A stretch of 64,000 nt of DNA from Okibacterium fritillariae (GTDB taxonomy: Bacteria > Actinomycetota > Actinomycetes > Actinomycetales > Microbacteriaceae), in NCBI RefSeq assembly GCF_900167575.1, contig NZ_FUZP01000001.1, forward strand, positions 2,004,693 to 2,068,692. The letters are read 5' to 3'. Of this stretch, positions 8,625 to 17,841 are shown piece after piece; position 1 is the stretch's first letter, and the number at the start of each line of letters is the position of its first letter. The notes below the pieces were generated by a model. That model worked only from the letters and a program-made list of their open reading frames with translations, was not told the origin of the DNA and did no database searches. A program made the position numbers and the translations under genes.

Positions 8625-10338
8625 GATCGAGCGCCTGAGCTTTTCTGCGGCGCAACAGAAGGCATGGGCCGAGTCCGATGAACGGCACCGCAACTGGCCG
8701 GTCGTCTACACGATCGATTCGGGCTCGGCCGGCGCTCAAGAGATCTATGTCGGCGAATCACTCAACGTGGCCAGTCGGATGCGGCAGCACCAGCAGACCG
8801 GAACCAAATCGCACCTCACCGACGTCCGACTTGTCGTCGATGAGACCTTCAACAAGTCGGCAGCCCTGGACCTCGAGTCTTACCTGATCCGGTATTTGGC
8901 GGGCGACGGGCGTTTCCGTGTCCTCAACCGCAACGACGGCATAACGGATGCGGAGTACTTCGGCCGGCAGGGCTACCAGGCGACCTTCACCGAAATCTTC
9001 GATGAGCTGTTCCAGCAAGGACTGTTCACACGCACGATCCCCGAGATCGTCAACTCCGACCTCTTCAAGCTGTCGCCATTCAAGTCGCTGAACGTGGACC
9101 AGGCGGCCGCGGTCGAGGACATCCTGGAGGGACTGTTTGCCGATCTCCGCTCGCATACCGCCAGCATGAGCGTGATTCAGGGCGACCCCGGCACCGGCAA
9201 GACAATCGTGGCGATCTACCTCATGAAGCTCATTCGAGATATTGCCGACTCGACCGGCGCCGAAGACCTCGACGCCGATTCGGTGTTCTCCGAGTTCTTC
9301 TTGGGTGACTCCCCCGAGCTGTTGCGCGATCTTCGCGTCGGCCTGGTCGTCCCGCAGCAGTCGCTGCGCAAATCCATCGAGCGTGTTTTCAAGCGCACCC
9401 CCGGCCTCACGACAACGAGGGTCATGACACCGTTTGAGGTCGGCGGCGATCCCGGACATTTCGACCTTCTGATCGTCGACGAAGCGCACCGACTCAACCA
9501 GCGCGCTAACCAGGCCTCTGGCCCGCTCAACAAGAAGTTCACCGAAATCACCGAAGCGCTTTTCGGTTCGAACGACCTGCATAAGACGCAGCTCGACTGG
9601 ATTTTGGAGAAGAGCACGCACCAGATCTTTCTGCTGGATGCCGCGCAGAGCGTTCGTCCCGCCGACCTCCCGCCCGCGGTCGTCGAGAAACTGGTCGCCA
9701 CGGCACGATCGGCCTATCGCCTGTACCCTCTGACGTCGCAAATGCGAGTCGCTGGCGGCAGCGATTACATCCGCTATGTGCGCTCCATGCTGACCGCCGA
9801 CGCCCCGGAACCGCAGGCATTCGACAACTACGACTTCCGCCTTTTCGACAACCTTGGCGACCTCCGCACCGAACTCGCGGAAAGAGAAGGGCAGTTCGGT
9901 CTCGCCCGTCTGCTCGCCGGCTACGCCTGGAACTGGAACAGCAAGAACGACGCCTCTGCGGTCGATATTGAGATCGACGGCATCGAGTTGCAGTGGAATC
10001 GAACGCAGAAGGACTGGATTAATTCGTCGACCTCGGTATTCGAGGTCGGTTCCATTCACACGGTCCAGGGCTACGACCTCAACTACGCAGGCGTCATCAT
10101 CGGGCCCGATCTGCGGTTCGACGTCGAGCAACAACGCATCGTGTTTGATCGCGCGCACTACTTCGACAAGAAGGGCAAGGAGAACAACCCTGCTCTCGGG
10201 CTGGTCTACACCGACGAGGATCTTCTAAAGCTGGTCCGCAACATCTACGGCGTGCTGCTTACGCGCGGAATGCGCGGCACCTACGTCTATGTCTGCGACG
10301 AGCCGCTCCGCGAATACCTCCGCAAATTCTTCATCTAA
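8611..10338 (+). CDS. GIY-YIG nuclease fused to DUF2075 superfamily 1 helicase
   Basis: 575 aa. Residues ~25-115 form a GIY-YIG-type domain: PVVYTID for GIY, IYVGES for YIG, then the R/Q-rich helix SRMRQHQQTG and a Glu in LDLESYLIRYL. From ~160 begins a DUF2075 helicase: Walker A GDPGTGKTI near residue 190, Walker B LLIVDEAHR near 287, LDAAQSVRP as motif III, and SIHTVQGYDLNYAGVIIG and LLTRGMRGTYVYV as late motifs. It probably unwinds or translocates on nucleic acid and nicks it. The 14-bp overlap with the MazG-like gene and the SRA-like nuclease 59 bp downstream mark it as the central gene of the unit. Confidence 0.85.
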   Translation: MTSFEIERLSFSAAQQKAWAESDERHRNWPVVYTIDSGSAGAQEIYVGESLNVASRMRQHQQTGTKSHLTDVRLVVDETFNKSAALDLESYLIRYLAGDGRFRVLNRNDGITDAEYFGRQGYQATFTEIFDELFQQGLFTRTIPEIVNSDLFKLSPFKSLNVDQAAAVEDILEGLFADLRSHTASMSVIQGDPGTGKTIVAIYLMKLIRDIADSTGAEDLDADSVFSEFFLGDSPELLRDLRVGLVVPQQSLRKSIERVFKRTPGLTTTRVMTPFEVGGDPGHFDLLIVDEAHRLNQRANQASGPLNKKFTEITEALFGSNDLHKTQLDWILEKSTHQIFLLDAAQSVRPADLPPAVVEKLVATARSAYRLYPLTSQMRVAGGSDYIRYVRSMLTADAPEPQAFDNYDFRLFDNLGDLRTELAEREGQFGLARLLAGYAWNWNSKNDASAVDIEIDGIELQWNRTQKDWINSSTSVFEVGSIHTVQGYDLNYAGVIIGPDLRFDVEQQRIVFDRAHYFDKKGKENNPALGLVYTDEDLLKLVRNIYGVLLTRGMRGTYVYVCDEPLREYLRKFFI

Positions 10339-10397
10339 CGCATTACGCCTGCTTCCGAAAATAGTGAGACGGACTCGCTTCCGCTAGCTTGAAAGCC

Positions 10398-11366
10398 ATG
10401 GCTCTCATTGACCTCAACGACCGGGGTTTCGTCGTCGAAGTCGGTGACCTCGTAACTCGTCGAGACCTTGCTTCTCATTTCGGCGGCTCTGGGCAAAGCG
10501 GGATTGAGACACCAAAAGGGCAGCCGCATATCTTCGTGTTCTCGGACCCGTCCACGGGTTCGAAGCATGGTTACAATTTCGATGGATGGGCGGCTGACGG
10601 CTCGGCCTTCTTCTACACGGGAGCGGGCCGACTCGGTCCCCAAGATTTCGTCCGGGGAAACAAGGCACTCAGGGACGCCCGGTCACTGGGCAAGACAATC
10701 CACCTCTTCGCCGCCGATGGGAACGAGGTAGGCACGAGCACACGTTTGCATCGCTATCTCGGTGAATTCGAGCTCGACCAGGTTGATCCTCACCGCATTG
10801 AAGAAGCCCCCGACGGCATAGGAATAGTTCGAACCGTGATCGTCTTCCGACTCGTTCCGAGGGGAACGGCGGCAGCCACTATTTCGCAGGACCTCATTGC
10901 GAGTGCTCCGCCAGCTATGCAGACGGGTTGGTTCGAAACGACTCGAGAAGCATCCGATTCACTTACTTTCGCTCGAAAGGCCGTTGCTGAGTCGGCGATC
11001 GTTCGCCGGGAACGGTTACTTGAGGATCGACTCATCTCCGCGATCGAGGCCACAGGGAAAACTGCAACCCGTTTGTCGATTGTGATCCCCGGCCAGGGCG
11101 CGGCGCTCTTCACAGATACGTGGGTGCGCGAGGACCGGGAGCTATTCGAGGTCAAAGCGGATGCAACACGCAACAACATACGTATGGCTGTCGGGCAGCT
11201 CCTTGACTATGCCCGGCACATCGACCCTCGCCCGTCGCACCTGACGGTCGTGGTACCGGTCCGGCCGATTGAAGATCTGGTCGAATTCGTAAAAAGTCTC
11301 GGCCTAGGGATAGCCGTCTTCGATGCAAGCGGCGCAGGGGCGCATCCGTCCCTGAACCGCCTCTAA
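10398..11366 (+). CDS. SRA-like domain plus PD-(D/E)xK nuclease, probable modification-dependent endonuclease
   Basis: 322 aa from ATG (MALIDLNDRGF); a TTG lies three codons upstream. Residues ~5-150 resemble the SRA-like base-reading domain of ScoMcrA-type proteins, with FDGWAADGSAFFYTGAGR and DFVRGNKALRDA as the best stretches. The C-terminal ~110 residues have a PD-(D/E)xK core: Glu in LLEDRLISAIE, Asp in LFTDTWVRED and ExK in ELFEVKADAT, followed by the helix VGQLLDYARHI. The order matches type IV restriction enzymes that bind modified cytosine and cut. No HNH domain is present, unlike classical McrA. The nuclease assignment is firmer than the SRA one. Confidence 0.7.
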   Translation: MALIDLNDRGFVVEVGDLVTRRDLASHFGGSGQSGIETPKGQPHIFVFSDPSTGSKHGYNFDGWAADGSAFFYTGAGRLGPQDFVRGNKALRDARSLGKTIHLFAADGNEVGTSTRLHRYLGEFELDQVDPHRIEEAPDGIGIVRTVIVFRLVPRGTAAATISQDLIASAPPAMQTGWFETTREASDSLTFARKAVAESAIVRRERLLEDRLISAIEATGKTATRLSIVIPGQGAALFTDTWVREDRELFEVKADATRNNIRMAVGQLLDYARHIDPRPSHLTVVVPVRPIEDLVEFVKSLGLGIAVFDASGAGAHPSLNRL

Positions 11367-11406
11367 AAACAGATTGTTCTGTTCGGGCGGCGGAAGTCGG
11401 TTCTTC

Positions 11407-13245
11407 TCAGACGCTCCGTCGGCCGCCGAACAGGGCGTGCATGAGCGGCAGCACCGACACGCACATCAGCACAGTGCCGAAGACAATATCGTCGGCGCGC
11501 ACGATGGCGCCCGCGACGAGCAGTCCCCCGAAGAGCACGGCTGAGACGATGCGGCGGGCCGTGCGCTCGATGCGGGCGACCCGGCGCTCGAGGCGCGGGC
11601 TCTCGACAGAAAGCGTGCCCTGCTCAAAGCGGGTGACGAGGCCGTCGAGGCGGCCGGGCAGCCGCACTGCGAGGGTGGCGGCATCCAGGGCTTTGCGGCC
11701 GAGGTCTTGCACCACGTTGCCGCGTTCGTCGCGGATGAGACGTTGGGCGTAGGGCTCGACCGAGTCCCACAGGTTGAACGCGGGATCGAGCGAGCTGCAC
11801 ACTCCCGAGACGAGCGACATGGCGCGGATGATGAGCAGGAAGTTCTCGGGCAGCTGGAACGGCAGCGACCGCACCACGTCACCGAACTGTTCGGCGAAGT
11901 CGCGGAATTCTCGGGGATCGACCTCACGCAGCTCAGCGAACCCCATGCCGCCGAAGCGGGCGAAAAGCTGAGTCATCGCGCGCTCGAGCTCGTTGGTGTC
12001 AGCGGTCGGCAGCAACACACCCACATCGCGGATGGCGTCGACCAAACCCTTGCCGTCACGGGAGGCGGCGGCGATGAGCAGTTTGCGCAGGCCGCTCCGG
12101 GTGTTGCTGGGGACCTCGCCCATCATGCCGAAGTCGATGAAGGTGAGCTTCCAACCGCGTGCGGCGGCGGCATCCGTGCCCTCTGCCGCATCGGCGAGGC
12201 CTGCAGCGCCTAGCCCACCGGTCGTGCCTGCTGCGGAGGAAGCATCCGACCCCGCGCCAGCACTCGAATCAGACCGCGCGACCGGCGTGACGAAGATGTT
12301 GCCGGGGTGCGGGTCAGCATGGAAGAAACCGTTGGTAAAGAGCTGATCAAACATCACGGCTGCAAACACGGGCGCAACTTCAGCCGGGTCGATACCGGCA
12401 GCCCGCAACGCCTCACGGTCGTTGATCTTGATCGCGGTCACGTCCTGCAACGTGAGGACGCGTCGCGTCGTCCGCTCCCACACGATGGCGGGGACATCCA
12501 CGCGGTCGTCACCAACGAAGTCCGCCGCAAAACGCTCCGAGTTGGCGGCTTCGTGCAGGTAGTCGATCTCTTCGAGGCTGGTGGCGGCAAACTCTTCGAC
12601 GAGGGCGGGCATGTCGACGCGGTCGTAGACGAGGCGCACGTGGCTCAGCCATCCGCCCACTTTGCGCAGCGCTTTCAGGTCAACGTCGACGATGGTGTCG
12701 ATGCCGGGGCGCTGCACTTTGAGCATGACATGGGTGAGGCCTGAGTCGGCGGCGGCGATGGGTGTCAGCTGCGCGCGGTGCGCCTGCCCGAGGGATGCGG
12801 CCGCCACGGGAACTTCGTCGACCCACGTGAATGCCTGCCCGAGTGGCACGCCCAGTTCGCGTTCGGCGAGGGCGCGGATGGCGGGGAACGGCACCGGCGG
12901 CACCTCGTCTTGCAGCCCTTCGAGTTCGGCGGTGATTTCGGGAGGGAGCACGTCGAGGCGCGACGACATGAATTGTCCCACCTTGATCATGAGCCCGCCG
13001 AGGTCGACGGCCAGCACATGGAATTTGCGAGCAAACTTCTTCATGCGCCGTGTGCGGGTGCGTTCGGCGATTTTGTGCAGGCCGATGCGCGGCAGGAACA
13101 GCTCGTAGAACCAGGTCACCGCGAGGTGGTAGCTGGCGAACCGCAGGATGCGGCGATAGCGGGCTTTCGTGTTTCCGGCGCCCGCTCTCGCCGCTGCCTC
13201 TGCGTCAGCTTCGGCGTGTTGTCGACCCGGGCGAGCCGATGTCAC
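11407..13245 (-). CDS. AarF/ABC1/UbiB-type atypical kinase
   Basis: 612 aa. It has the UbiB-family hallmarks: IKVGQFMSSR (KxGQ motif), the alanine-rich loop AAASLGQAHRA, FFHADPHPGN and FIDFGMMGEV. Two hydrophobic segments close to the end (IVSAVLFGGLLVAGAIV and VFGTVLMCVSVLPLMHALF) anchor it to the membrane. A ~45-residue Ala/Ser/Gly-rich insert sits just before the DFG region. Family members act in quinone biosynthesis or lipid homeostasis as ATPases rather than as protein kinases. It starts 5 bp after the PadR gene and is probably controlled by it. Confidence 0.85.
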   Translation of the reverse strand: MTSARPGRQHAEADAEAAARAGAGNTKARYRRILRFASYHLAVTWFYELFLPRIGLHKIAERTRTRRMKKFARKFHVLAVDLGGLMIKVGQFMSSRLDVLPPEITAELEGLQDEVPPVPFPAIRALAERELGVPLGQAFTWVDEVPVAAASLGQAHRAQLTPIAAADSGLTHVMLKVQRPGIDTIVDVDLKALRKVGGWLSHVRLVYDRVDMPALVEEFAATSLEEIDYLHEAANSERFAADFVGDDRVDVPAIVWERTTRRVLTLQDVTAIKINDREALRAAGIDPAEVAPVFAAVMFDQLFTNGFFHADPHPGNIFVTPVARSDSSAGAGSDASSAAGTTGGLGAAGLADAAEGTDAAAARGWKLTFIDFGMMGEVPSNTRSGLRKLLIAAASRDGKGLVDAIRDVGVLLPTADTNELERAMTQLFARFGGMGFAELREVDPREFRDFAEQFGDVVRSLPFQLPENFLLIIRAMSLVSGVCSSLDPAFNLWDSVEPYAQRLIRDERGNVVQDLGRKALDAATLAVRLPGRLDGLVTRFEQGTLSVESPRLERRVARIERTARRIVSAVLFGGLLVAGAIVRADDIVFGTVLMCVSVLPLMHALFGGRRSV

Positions 13246-13250
13246 CCCGG

Positions 13251-13799
13251 TCAGTCCTGAGCGAGGATCGAGTAGAGCCGGCGGCGTGCCTCATCGAGCA
13301 CGTCCACGGCCTGCTTCACCTGCTCGGGCGAACCGGTGCGGCCCACCTGTGCGGCGGCCTGTGCGAGTTCGACGCCGGCCTTGGGCAGCGCGGTGAATCC
13401 GGTCTTCTCTTCGCTGGCGGCGCTCTCCCAGGGGGCCGATTCGGTGTGGGATGCGGCAACCTCACGCCCGGCCTCGGTCAACGCATACGTCTTCCGCCCG
13501 TTCGATTCTTCGGCGCCGATGAGTCCTTCGTCGCTCAACAGCTGCAGCGTCGGGTAGACGGAGCCGGCGCTCGGCTTCCAGCTGCCGCCGCTGCGCTCTT
13601 CGATTTCGCGGATGATCTGGTATCCGTGCATGGGACGCTCGGCGAGCAGGGCCAGAACGGCCGCGCGCACGTCGCCGCGACCCATGCGGGTGCCGCCGCC
13701 GACGCGCTTCTCGAAGTTGGCGCGCAACTGCTCCATCGTCTGCCACATGCTGTCGGCGTTGACTCCGCCGAAACCGCCGGTTGGGAACGAACTAGCCAT
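13251..13799 (-). CDS. PadR-family transcriptional regulator
   Basis: 182 aa. The N-terminal winged helix is unmistakable: AVLALLAERPMHGYQIIREI, then GSVYPTLQLLSDEGLI and YALTEAGREVA. A C-terminal helical dimerisation segment follows. A glycine-rich leader of ~35 residues precedes the domain. A good AGGAGA site stands before the ATG. It is co-transcribed with the AarF-type kinase gene, and the repeats at 13822-13849 upstream are its likely operator. Confidence 0.85.
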   Translation of the reverse strand: MASSFPTGGFGGVNADSMWQTMEQLRANFEKRVGGGTRMGRGDVRAAVLALLAERPMHGYQIIREIEERSGGSWKPSAGSVYPTLQLLSDEGLIGAEESNGRKTYALTEAGREVAASHTESAPWESAASEEKTGFTALPKAGVELAQAAAQVGRTGSPEQVKQAVDVLDEARRRLYSILAQD

Positions 13800-13821
13800 G
13801 ATGTTCTCCTCGCATAATTGG

Positions 13822-13849
13822 ATGTCGAACGATACTCAACGATATGTCG
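13822..13849. promoter_or_regulatory. repeat pair upstream of padR, putative auto-operator
   Basis: Two AACGATA copies (13828-13834 and 13838-13844) are spaced exactly one helical turn apart and flanked by two ATGTCG copies. They lie 23-50 bp upstream of the PadR start, where autoregulation by PadR proteins is common. Inferred from position and symmetry. Confidence 0.45.
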
Positions 13850-13903
13850 CTCACGCTCGGGCGACAAGGGTTGGTCGGTCACGCACATCCAACTCACGGC
13901 CAG

Positions 13904-14251
13904 CTAGCGCGCGGCGAGAATGCAGAACTCGTTGCCCTCGGGATCGGCCAGCACCACCCAGGACTGCTCCCCCTGCCCCACGTCGACGCGCGTCGCGCCG
14001 AGCCCGATCAGGCGGTCGACTTCGGCCTGCTGATCGTCGGGCACCCAGTCGAGGTGCAGTCGGTTCTTGATGCGCTTCTGATCAGCGACCTTCACGAACA
14101 TGAGCGTCGGCGTTTGGCCGGGCGCGGGCGCGAGTTCGGCGCCGTCCTCATCTTCATCGATGACCTGCCAGCCGATCGCCACCTCCCACCAGCGGGCGAG
14201 AGCGGATGGTTCGCTGCAGTCGATGACAACTTCTTCGAGGCGGAGGGACAT
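13904..14251 (-). CDS. VOC (glyoxalase-fold) family protein
   Basis: 115 aa with two paired beta-alpha-beta-beta-beta halves: LEEVVIDCSEPSALARWWE at the start and VVLADPEGNEFCIL at the end, the latter being the usual VOC closing strand with its Glu ligand. The histidine in NRLHLDWVPDD fits a metal ligand. It resembles the many uncharacterised small glyoxalase-like proteins of actinobacteria. The substrate cannot be told. Confidence 0.8.
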   Translation of the reverse strand: MSLRLEEVVIDCSEPSALARWWEVAIGWQVIDEDEDGAELAPAPGQTPTLMFVKVADQKRIKNRLHLDWVPDDQQAEVDRLIGLGATRVDVGQGEQSWVVLADPEGNEFCILAAR

Positions 14252-14395
14252 GTGCCCAGGGTAGAGACGCGCGTCCGTGCGATCAAGGCCAAGATAGCCA
14301 GGGAGCGATGGCTCGCATGAGCTTGCGCTTCAAGGCGTCATCCAAGCAGCCTTGACCACCTCTACCAGGAACACGCGCACTGAGCCCGCGAGCGT

Positions 14396-15028
14396 TCATC
14401 GGGTCCGCCGGTCGAGCGCCTGCTGGAATTCCAGGACCGCGGCGTTGCGTCGTTTCTTGGCAACGAGTGCATGGAAGCGCGCCGAATCGATCTGCGGCCG
14501 GAGGGCTTCGACGGCCGCGTACGTTTCCCGCGGAGTGGTGCCGAGTTCAGGGCGGGTGAGGAGGTCGTAGACGGTCTGTTCCGGAGTCGTCACGAGAATC
14601 TGACCGAGGTCGGCCGCCTCGAGCCGGGCGTCCAGCGCATTAACGTCCCGCTTCACAAACCGGACCCTCCCCATCGGAAGTTCCATCGCTCGCCGTTGCG
14701 TTGGCACAGCGATGACGGTAGTGCCGATCTCACGCGGGACTGCGTGGTGGAACCTCGCGGCACCGATGCCCATGAGCACAGGAACCCGAGCGCCGTCGAG
14801 AGCCGTGGCAACTGCCATCCCAGCGTCGTTGAGGAGCGGCGTCCACGTCTCCGCGTCGAATGTGTCTGGCACGGCTGTGTAAATCCCACGGGCAAGCTTC
14901 TTCAGGGCACCGGTTTTGGCTAGGCGACCGAGTTCTTTGGCGGGATTGCGATACAGGTTCACGAGGTCGACACCGCGGACAGTGCGCATTGGAGCGCGCG
15001 TGATCTCTGTGGGTAAGCGAGCTGCCAT
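14396..15028 (-). CDS. orphan AbiEi-type antitoxin/transcriptional regulator
   Basis: 210 aa. The N-terminal part is a degenerate winged-helix (DLVNLYRNPAKELGRLAKTG, then ALKKLARGIYTAVP), and the rest matches the AbiEi C-terminal domain (GIGAARFHH, TQRRAMELPMGRVRFVKRD, ILVTTPEQTVYDLLTRPELG). Such proteins are antitoxins and autorepressors of type IV toxin-antitoxin pairs. No AbiEii-type nucleotidyltransferase gene is next to it on either side, so it is an orphan. A perfect palindrome lies just upstream, and the tRNA-Pro island begins 147 bp upstream of the start codon. Confidence 0.75.
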   Translation of the reverse strand: MAARLPTEITRAPMRTVRGVDLVNLYRNPAKELGRLAKTGALKKLARGIYTAVPDTFDAETWTPLLNDAGMAVATALDGARVPVLMGIGAARFHHAVPREIGTTVIAVPTQRRAMELPMGRVRFVKRDVNALDARLEAADLGQILVTTPEQTVYDLLTRPELGTTPRETYAAVEALRPQIDSARFHALVAKKRRNAAVLEFQQALDRRTR

Positions 15029-15044
15029 CGGAGTACCCCGGTTC

Positions 15045-15059
15045 TACCCTTCAAGGGTA
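15045..15059. promoter_or_regulatory. palindrome upstream of AbiEi-type gene, putative operator
   Basis: TACCCTT-C-AAGGGTA is a perfect 7-bp inverted repeat with a 1-bp centre, ending 17 bp before the ATG of the AbiEi-type gene. AbiEi proteins repress their own promoters through inverted repeats, which makes this the likely site. Confidence 0.55.
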
Positions 15060-15174
15060 TAAGCAGCATACTCAAACGTAGCTCCACTCACGAAAGAAGC
15101 GAGAAGGAGGTTTGTGGCGCGCGCCACGACTCGAACGATCGAAGAATCATCAGCAGGCAGCCGAAAAAAGAAAG

Positions 15175-15247
15175 GTCCCGGAAACTCATAAGTTTCCGGG
15201 ACTTCGTGGTCGGGCTGACAGGATTTGAACCTGCGACCCCTTGACCC
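15175..15247 (-). repeat. left attachment repeat (attL): tRNA-Pro 3' fragment plus terminator
   Basis: These 73 bp repeat 33998-34070 with three mismatches. They hold a terminator hairpin (15175-15202, stem GTCCCGGAAACT with its complement) and the last 37 nt of tRNA-Pro (T arm and 3' acceptor strand, up to the anticodon loop). Identity stops abruptly inside the anticodon loop, as expected for a tyrosine-recombinase core in a tRNA gene. The left fragment cannot make a tRNA. Confidence 0.9.
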
Positions 15248-16277
15248 TCAGGTAGACGGTTCAGCTCAGATCCTTGATTGTCCGGGCCTCGCTGCCCCTT
15301 GAGCGGCCTCATTCACGTCATGGCTTGCATGATTTGCATGCGTCAGGGCCCGGCCAGATCCCAACTCTTGGTAGTCATCCAGAGTATCGTCTGGGGTTTA
15401 CGCGGGGTTTATGGAAGCGTCTCTTCTCCCATTGAGGTGCCTGGCGGCGTTAGCGCCCCGCAGGTCAAGGGAAGACCTGGGCGCCAGGGCACATCCGCCG
15501 ACCCGAGCCTCTCTACTGGCTATGACCCCGTGATCTGGCACCGGGTCGCCCGCCAGGATGCGATCCGTGCGGTTCCCTCAAGCAGGGAGGCGAAGGCGCC
15601 AGCTGTCAACGTGTGCGTGGAACTCGGCATCGCGGGACGTGTCGCCACAGGAGTCGGCGACTATGCTGGCGACGGTCGCGGCGTCAGCGACTATCTCGAC
15701 GAGATAGTTGCGACCAAGCGCGACGACTTCACTGATCCTCCGGCCCGCGATCCCTCGGATGAAGACGGCCAGCCGAGTCCTCGAGGTTCATGACGAGGAG
15801 GAGTCGGGTCGCATCCGGTCTACGTTGCGGCGCAGCTCGGCCGGGTCGAGCCGCTCGTCGATCATGTGCGCCTTCACGCGCAACAGTGCGGAGAGCCCCG
15901 CGACGTGAGCGTCGACGGTCGGTCCGTCGTCGAACGAACGGACTGTACGACACTGGCGACCGACGACGCTGAGCTCGGTACCACTGGCAGCGGACACAGC
16001 ACGTCCGCCGTGGGCAGCGACGCGAACCCTCGGCTGGTGAAGCGCCGGTCGGCGCGCGCATGAGATGCGGCCATCATTCGAGCATCGGGCGGCTCGTACG
16101 GGCATTTGACGCGCTCGGCACTCTTCGCCTTAGGTCGTGTTACACGCCGGAAGCCGAAGCCGAAGCCGGCGAGTCCACGCGCACTCATCGACCGTTTACA
16201 GGTCGAAGTCGCCCCGCACGCGGCTGCTAAAACCCGCTGAACGAGCGGCTCGGCGGCGAGATGGGATGCTGAGATCC
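15248..16277. other. about 1 kb without a supportable gene
   Basis: Just inside the left attachment repeat. Several short open frames exist on both strands. The most protein-like is the minus-strand end of a frame at 15788-15950 (AHMIDERLDPAELRRNVDRM), which is probably a remnant. Nothing resembles an integrase. I read it as decayed coding DNA. Confidence 0.5.
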
Positions 16278-17031
16278 ATGGACGCATATGCCCAGTGCGC
16301 CCGATCCCGACGAACCCGTCCCCTCGGGCTGAGCAACAGGCGCTTGGCCGCCATGCTGGGGGACTTTGTATACGAGACTTCAAGTGCAGAAGACGAGTCC
16401 CGGCGGTATCGGAAATGCTTCATGGCAAGGGCAAGCAGGTTCTCACCGGCCGAGACCTCGACTCTCTGGAGCGCTTCACCAACGAGCACAATCGAGAAGA
16501 GCGTCGAGCCATCGGCATGGAGGAGAGTACTTCTCATGGGGCCGTGTCGACGGACTCTCGCGCAAAATCATCCGCACCGTCTCGGAAGCCTTCGTTCGCA
16601 CGGAACCCGAGTTAATCGAGAACTCCGCCGCGCTGGATCGGATGGTCGCCACGACGAACGCCCTACGCGAGTTCCGAAATCAGGTTGCGCATCGAACTCC
16701 GAGTGATGGCGGAGGGCGACTCCACTTCTATCGCCAAAGCGACAGCCCCGTCACCCCGCGTGAGATCCGGGGCTGGACTGAGGTAGCCGCTAGCTACTGG
16801 TCCAACCTGACCTCGATCACGAACGCGATCTCCATGGCGACCGGAGTTGTCACAGGTCCGTGGATGATGTTGAGGGATCCCCGCCCGCTTCAATGGCCAC
16901 CAACCGGCATTTCCATCCATGGCCTGCGGGTGATCGAACGGAGCGGTATCTCGGTGCCCGAGCAGAGACTCACTGACGCCCGATCGGAGTGGACTGCTGT
17001 GACGCGCCAGTGGAAGGTTCAACGTCGATGA
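16278..17031 (+). pseudogene. frameshifted HEPN-like protein
   Basis: Coding character moves between three frames. It starts at an ATG (MDAYAQCARS) in one frame, continues from about 16408 in a second (VSEMLHGKGKQVLTGRDLDS), and finishes in a third from about 16525 (EYFSWGRVDGLSRKIIRTVS to the stop). At the second junction an AG duplication in GGAGGAGAGTAC explains the break: without it the reading is GMEEYFSWGR. The last part holds FRNQVAHR at 16672-16695, an R-x4-H motif of the HEPN type. An earlier shift near 16405 is less certain. Confidence 0.6.
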
Positions 17032-17173
17032 GCCGCGCGTCGCCGGTTCGCGGGCGATGTCACCTACATCTGCGTCAGATGGGGCCGTCAAACGGTCCGG
17101 CACGCCGTGCTGCTGAAGTCCCATGCGGGCGCGCGGCGCGGGCTCGCATCCCTCGATATGGCACCATCGGCAG

Positions 17174-17728
17174 ATGACCAAGAAGAATCCGCACCTGCAC
17201 GCTGATGAGCACCGGATACCGGCTCGGCTTGCGGCCTATCGCGAGTCGCCTCAAGCCGTCCGGCAAGAGGCGACGGCTATGCTCCGGCTGCGAGCCGAAT
17301 CACATAGCGCCCACAGCCTTCTGCCAGCGCTTCTCTTGGTCGCGCCGACGCTGGGTATCATTGCCTCGCTAGTTGTCAGTATGCAAACGCTCTGGACTCA
17401 GGCAATCGGCAACTACGCCATGGTCCTGGTGACCGCGAACGTCGGCGATGCCGATGCGCGCTTTCGGAACTACTTCGATGCCGAGCGGATGCTCGCCGGA
17501 GCCACTCAACCGGAGGACGTGTCTTGGTGGGTGATCTGGGCCTCGTTCTCACTCGTCTTGATGCTGGTCGCAAGCATCTGGATCGGCTGGTGGCGCGACC
17601 GGCGACGAGGCCTCGCGATCATGTGGCTAAATTTGTACTCGGAGGCCGAGCAAGCGCTCAGTAGTGAGGCGGAGCGAAGCGTCGGCCGCAATGCGTCCTG
17701 GTTACGGCGAGTACTGCGCTCAGCTTGA
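17174..17728 (+). CDS. hypothetical membrane protein with two helices
   Basis: 184 aa from ATG (MTKKNPHLHADEHRIPARLA). Two hydrophobic helices are clear: ALLLVAPTLGIIASLVVSM at ~51-70 and WVIWASFSLVLMLVASIWIG at ~120-140, with a ~45-residue acidic loop between them and a short basic C-terminus. I do not recognise a family. It lies between two decayed HEPN-like genes. Two-helix membrane proteins occur as effectors in defence loci, but nothing here shows that role. Confidence 0.6.
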   Translation: MTKKNPHLHADEHRIPARLAAYRESPQAVRQEATAMLRLRAESHSAHSLLPALLLVAPTLGIIASLVVSMQTLWTQAIGNYAMVLVTANVGDADARFRNYFDAERMLAGATQPEDVSWWVIWASFSLVLMLVASIWIGWWRDRRRGLAIMWLNLYSEAEQALSSEAERSVGRNASWLRRVLRSA

Positions 17729-17841
17729 CGCCATCACATCGCACATGGCAGATATCTCTGCACCGCTGAGCCACCGGCATCCGCACGATCGCGGTGCGGT
17801 CGGCTGCACCCGATAGCGAGGGGTGGAGTAGTCTTCTGGCC

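Noticed and set aside
15278..15793. 171-aa plus-strand frame at the island's left end as an integrase remnant
   Set aside because: No catalytic R-H-R-Y pattern, and the start overlaps the tRNA fragment region; the composition is not protein-like over most of its length.
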